A stretch of DNA of 64,000 nucleotides, taken from the NCBI GenBank assembly GCA_019055375.1, contig JAHQIW010000354.1:1-64000 (forward strand), read 5' to 3'. Position 1 is the first letter of the stretch, and each line of letters starts with the position of its first letter. Both the position numbers and the translations under genes were made by a program. The notes under the pieces were generated by a model. The model made no database searches and was not told the DNA's origin. It saw nothing but the letters and a program-made list of their open reading frames with translations. Below, piece after piece: positions 63,357 through 64,000 of this stretch. The DNA comes from Parelaphostrongylus tenuis (lineage: Eukaryota; Nematoda; Chromadorea; Rhabditida; Metastrongylidae).

Positions 63357-63997
63357 ATTATGGCGGCGCCAATTGGGGCCCTCGGTAAAAACGTATTTTT
63401 TGCTTTGGCAAACGTATCTGTGATTTATCGATAGCTCAAATCAAGTGAATTTGAATGGCACGTTTAATTCCTCAAATTGCTTATTTATGGCGCCGTGTCA
63501 ATCAAAATAAGATTTTGTTTCTCATTCGAAGATTTCTCACTGGATAAAAGTTTTGTTGCAATATTTTTTCAATTAGTAGATAAAGAAATATTTCCGATTA
63601 TAACGGCATATTTGGCTTTCGGAAAGAACTTCATCGAGCTTTGTAACGACCGAAAGAGTATTGGGTTTCACACTCAGTGAGCACTTCTAGTCATTATTTC
63701 GGTCGTTACAAAGCTCAAAGATGTCCTTTCCAAAAGCAAAATACACCATTACAATTGAAAAAATTTTCTCTATCTAACGGATAAAAATCCATTACAACAA
63801 GACTTTTATCCAATGAGAAATCTTCGAATGAGGAACAAAATCTTATTTTGACTGATACGACACCAAAAATAAGCTGTTTGAGAAATTAAGTCTGCCGTTG
63901 AAACTCACTTGATGTAAGCCAACAGATAATCATGTATTCGTCATATGACAGCAAAGAATACGCTTTTACAGAAGGCCTCTATTGGCGCCGCCATATT
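63357..63997. repeat. FB-G: 640 bp palindrome with GGCGGCGCCAAT ends
   Basis: The left end ATGGCGGCGCCAATTGG and right end ATTGGCGCCGCCAT are exact inverses near the tips, and the arms of about 300 bp match for most of their length, for example AAAATAAGATTTTGTTTCTC with GAGGAACAAAATCTTATTTT. The loop is only about 40 bp near 63.68 kb. ATT flanks both tips, a possible 3-bp target duplication. It has no coding capacity beyond chance frames. Confidence 0.8.
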
Positions 63998-64000
63998 GAA

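Noticed and set aside
63477..63680. A 67-codon plus-strand frame at the right edge
   Set aside because: It is one arm of the FB-G palindrome.

Overview
This is a eukaryotic, repeat-rich window that looks like a parasitic nematode of the strongylid/hookworm type. The grounds are introns and exons with nematode-style 3' splice sites, a probable spliced-leader acceptor just upstream of a start codon, mariner, maT/Tc1-like and RTE elements, and very many tRNA-derived SINEs and palindromic (foldback) repeats. No bacterial, plasmid, phage or CRISPR feature is present.

The one gene I can reconstruct with confidence lies on the minus strand from about 36.98 kb down to 7.63 kb. It has sixteen coding exons whose phases join without a break into a protein of about 665 residues. 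The protein has a PRELI/MSF1 domain (exons 1-5), CRAL-TRIO N-terminal and lipid-binding domains (exons 6-12) and a C-terminal GOLD domain (exons 13-16). This is the SEC14L1/SEC14L5 architecture, a family of phospholipid-transfer and Golgi/secretory adaptor proteins. Coding sequence is about 2 kb of a 29 kb gene; the introns are largely transposable-element debris.

Region by region: 0-7.6 kb holds an RTE reverse-transcriptase fragment cut by the window edge, a deleted mariner beside it, SINEs, an unexplained coding-like stretch (about 3.1-4.0 kb) and a mariner-derived palindrome ending 18 bp from the putative stop codon of the SEC14L1-like gene. 7.6-37 kb is that gene. 37-44 kb is poor in recognisable features, but four phase-compatible, splice-flanked reading frames (40.99-43.95 kb, minus) suggest an unidentified gene. 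44-48.7 kb has foldback elements, a three-copy tandem array of about 480 bp units each containing a SINE, and further SINEs. 52.1-53.4 kb is a decayed maT/Tc1-like transposon. 53.9-55.7 kb appears to hold a small plus-strand gene with a stop codon and AATAAA signal. 57.7-64 kb contains foldback elements, a mariner 3' end and, at the right edge, an almost complete 640 bp palindrome.

Repeat families are named here only for cross-reference. SINE-A, -B and -C are tRNA-derived. FB-A is a foldback of about 850 bp found almost only in introns of the SEC14L1-like gene. FB-B, -C, -D, -E, -F and -G are shorter palindromes. MFB is a palindrome made from two inverted mariner 5' ends. Boundaries of old repeats are approximate, and all family names that depend on similarity were recognised by eye, not by a search.
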